Made by a program: the position numbers and the translations under genes. A model generated the notes under the pieces. It was not told the DNA's origin, ran no database searches, and saw nothing but the letters and a program-made list of their open reading frames with translations. From the NCBI GenBank assembly GCA_012512545.1, contig JAAZDZ010000082.1, forward strand, positions 1 through 6,810: 6,810 nt of DNA. The letters are read 5' to 3'. The stretch comes from Alcaligenaceae bacterium. Its GTDB lineage: Bacteria; Pseudomonadota; Gammaproteobacteria; Burkholderiales; Burkholderiaceae_B. Every line of letters starts with the position of its first letter. Position 1 is the stretch's first letter. This document shows, in pieces, positions 5,525 to 6,810 of this stretch.

Positions 5525-6810
5525 ATGAGTCGAATTCCAAGTCTGCGTTACTCTTCTTCACAGGCGAGATCCACCCTGCACATGCGGTTCTCCGCATTGC
5601 TATCATTGCGCGTCCCCCACACTGGCCGGATGCCGCGTGGTCAGGAAACAACCAGTGATGTAGATGTGCTTGGTCTGTTACTGGATACCACAGCTAGCAG
5701 AAATGATGATGAAAAGTCTGCGCGCCGGAGGTATGCGTGTATCCGCTCAGGGGCGGGTGCGGGCCTGCCCAGCTATGACGAAGCGTTGGAACGGGGCTGG
5801 TTCCGTACTATTGGGGAAAGAGTGACACCGGCTGTCGCTTTGCGCGACTATTACTGGCGGAACGATGTCCACGGCGCAGATGCGCTCCACGAGTTTGTCT
5901 GGTGGCTGGGTGAGGTGAAATACCATATCGCGCAGCCTGGGTCGTACGCCAGTGCGGCCGCGTTTGAAAGCTACCTTTCCGATGACGCTGCATCAGGTAA
6001 CAAGCCGCACACCCAGACGCCCGCCTGGGTTGCGGCGCGGCTTTGGGATAGCCCGCAACAAGATGGCGATTTATCCACTTGGATGATGCGATGGAAATTG
6101 CTTGATTGGGTACTGTTCAAACCGGCTTCTGTATGGTCACAAGAGTCCGCTCAGCGGTTCAGGGAAGCAGCGTTTCTTGCACTGCGTAACAGTGCGCTCC
6201 CGGGGTGGGATCAAGTCGCTGTGGCCGCGAGCCTGCGGGATTACGGGGATATTCGAGTGGCAGGCGCCACTGAAGTGAAGCCGGATCTTCTCGGGCGGGT
6301 TCTTGATCACCCGTTCAATCACCATGGAAGTGAGCTCTTCGAGGCGCGTGAGCTCTGTGCTCTTATGCGGCTGTTGATACTGGAGCTGGAGCAGGTTGAA
6401 ACACGCGCGGTTCCGTCCGCCATGGCGAAGGATCTTGTTGCGCTTGCTATGCGCCACCCCGATCTTTGCCGGGAGCTGATCGAGTGTTGCCTGCAGAAGC
6501 CGCAGGTGCTGGCTGATCTCATCTTCTGCCCGACGGCGGCGAGCCTGGTCTGCTATCTTGTGGCGACTTGGCATGAAAAATTCCGTATTGACCGGGAATT
6601 TCATAACGAGGCGGCTGACGCGGTGCAGTCTTCTTTGTTGGCGGACTGCCTGGAGGTGCTTCGAGAGCACCTTGTGCAAGGCGAGGTTTCCGCCGTTGAG
6701 TACGCGCGCCTCCTGGCCACGCTACAGCAACAAGATTCTGCCAATCATAAAGGCCGAGCTTTGCTACCCGTTGGGCTGGATCACCTGAGCGGTCTGCCTG
6801 TCGGAATCAA
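5525..6810 (+). CDS. Large protein of unknown function, N-terminal 428 residues (runs past window end)
   Basis: The frame is open without a stop from 5423 to the last base of the window, so the gene is incomplete here. ATG 5525 is chosen because GGGGG lies 7 bases upstream and a TTGACA promoter ends about 25 bases before it; ATG 5582 and 5630 lack binding sites. I do not recognise the protein. The N-terminal 110 residues contain a basic helix (RSTLHMRFSALLSLRVP), then TSDVDVLGLLLD and YACIRSGAGAG, an order that recalls D-x-D-V-L...E-C-K-S-G of PD-(D/E)XK nuclease-like domains but with the E-x-K replaced; this is only a resemblance. The rest is Trp- and Leu-rich and looks mainly helical (FVWWLGEVKYH; MMRWKLLDWVLF; LCALMRLLILELEQVE). 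No signal peptide, membrane segment or Walker motif is visible. Its position next to the GNAT-ASCH operon and an IS suggests an accessory, possibly defence-related, gene. Confidence 0.75.
   Translation, partial: MSRIPSLRYSSSQARSTLHMRFSALLSLRVPHTGRMPRGQETTSDVDVLGLLLDTTASRNDDEKSARRRYACIRSGAGAGLPSYDEALERGWFRTIGERVTPAVALRDYYWRNDVHGADALHEFVWWLGEVKYHIAQPGSYASAAAFESYLSDDAASGNKPHTQTPAWVAARLWDSPQQDGDLSTWMMRWKLLDWVLFKPASVWSQESAQRFREAAFLALRNSALPGWDQVAVAASLRDYGDIRVAGATEVKPDLLGRVLDHPFNHHGSELFEARELCALMRLLILELEQVETRAVPSAMAKDLVALAMRHPDLCRELIECCLQKPQVLADLIFCPTAASLVCYLVATWHEKFRIDREFHNEAADAVQSSLLADCLEVLREHLVQGEVSAVEYARLLATLQQQDSANHKGRALLPVGLDHLSGLPVGI

Noticed and set aside
6137..6679. 180-codon minus-strand frame inside the large plus-strand ORF
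   Set aside because: The plus-strand frame is open for over 1280 bases with promoter and ribosome binding site; the minus frame reads as basic, unstructured sequence without a start signal.
1..6810. CRISPR array, tRNA or rRNA genes
   Set aside because: No regularly spaced repeats, cloverleaf-like arms or rRNA-like conserved stretches were seen on either strand.

Overview
The window looks like a chromosomal region of a Gram-negative bacterium, most likely a betaproteobacterium (Burkholderiales, perhaps Alcaligenaceae-like). The evidence is the end of a dTDP-rhamnose operon, a CMP-Kdo synthetase-like gene, moderately GC-rich host codon use and an IS3-family element of a type common in that group. 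The taxonomic guess is an inference from sequence character only.

Left part (1-2258) is the end of a surface-polysaccharide (LPS/O-antigen) gene cluster, all on the + strand. It holds the last 30 codons of rmlD. Next comes a wrecked rmlA whose remaining pieces are joined to the C-terminal piece of another gene, probably an aldolase-type LPS protein. Then comes an intact CMP-Kdo synthetase-like gene, overlapping by 4 bp a HAD-family phosphatase that carries an unusual repeat-containing insertion. Together the aldolase remnant, cytidylyltransferase and phosphatase resemble a set for making and activating a 2-keto-3-deoxy sugar acid; the aldolase step is now broken here.

Middle (2357-3628) is a complete IS3-family insertion sequence of 1266 bp. 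Both imperfect 33-bp terminal inverted repeats are visible, with a 3-bp target duplication (CCG), orfA, orfB in the -1 frame, an A7 slippery site and an intact DD(35)E triad. The matching target duplication suggests a simple insertion into pre-existing flanks.

Right part (3629-6810) is accessory DNA. An AT-richer two-gene operon on the - strand encodes a GNAT acetyltransferase fused to a C-terminal PUA/EVE-like domain, overlapping by 23 bp a stand-alone ASCH-domain protein; both proteins have predicted nucleic-acid-binding folds. Divergently, from a well-placed TTGACA promoter, a long reading frame on the + strand runs open from 5525 past the window end (428 codons visible). I do not recognise this protein as a named family. 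Its N-terminal part has a weak resemblance to PD-(D/E)XK nuclease-like domains. The roughly 395-bp gap between the two transcription units holds divergent promoter candidates and a tiny signal-peptide-like ORF. The GNAT/ASCH pair with the large divergent protein is the part most likely to be an undescribed (toxin-antitoxin, RNA-modification or defence-like) system.
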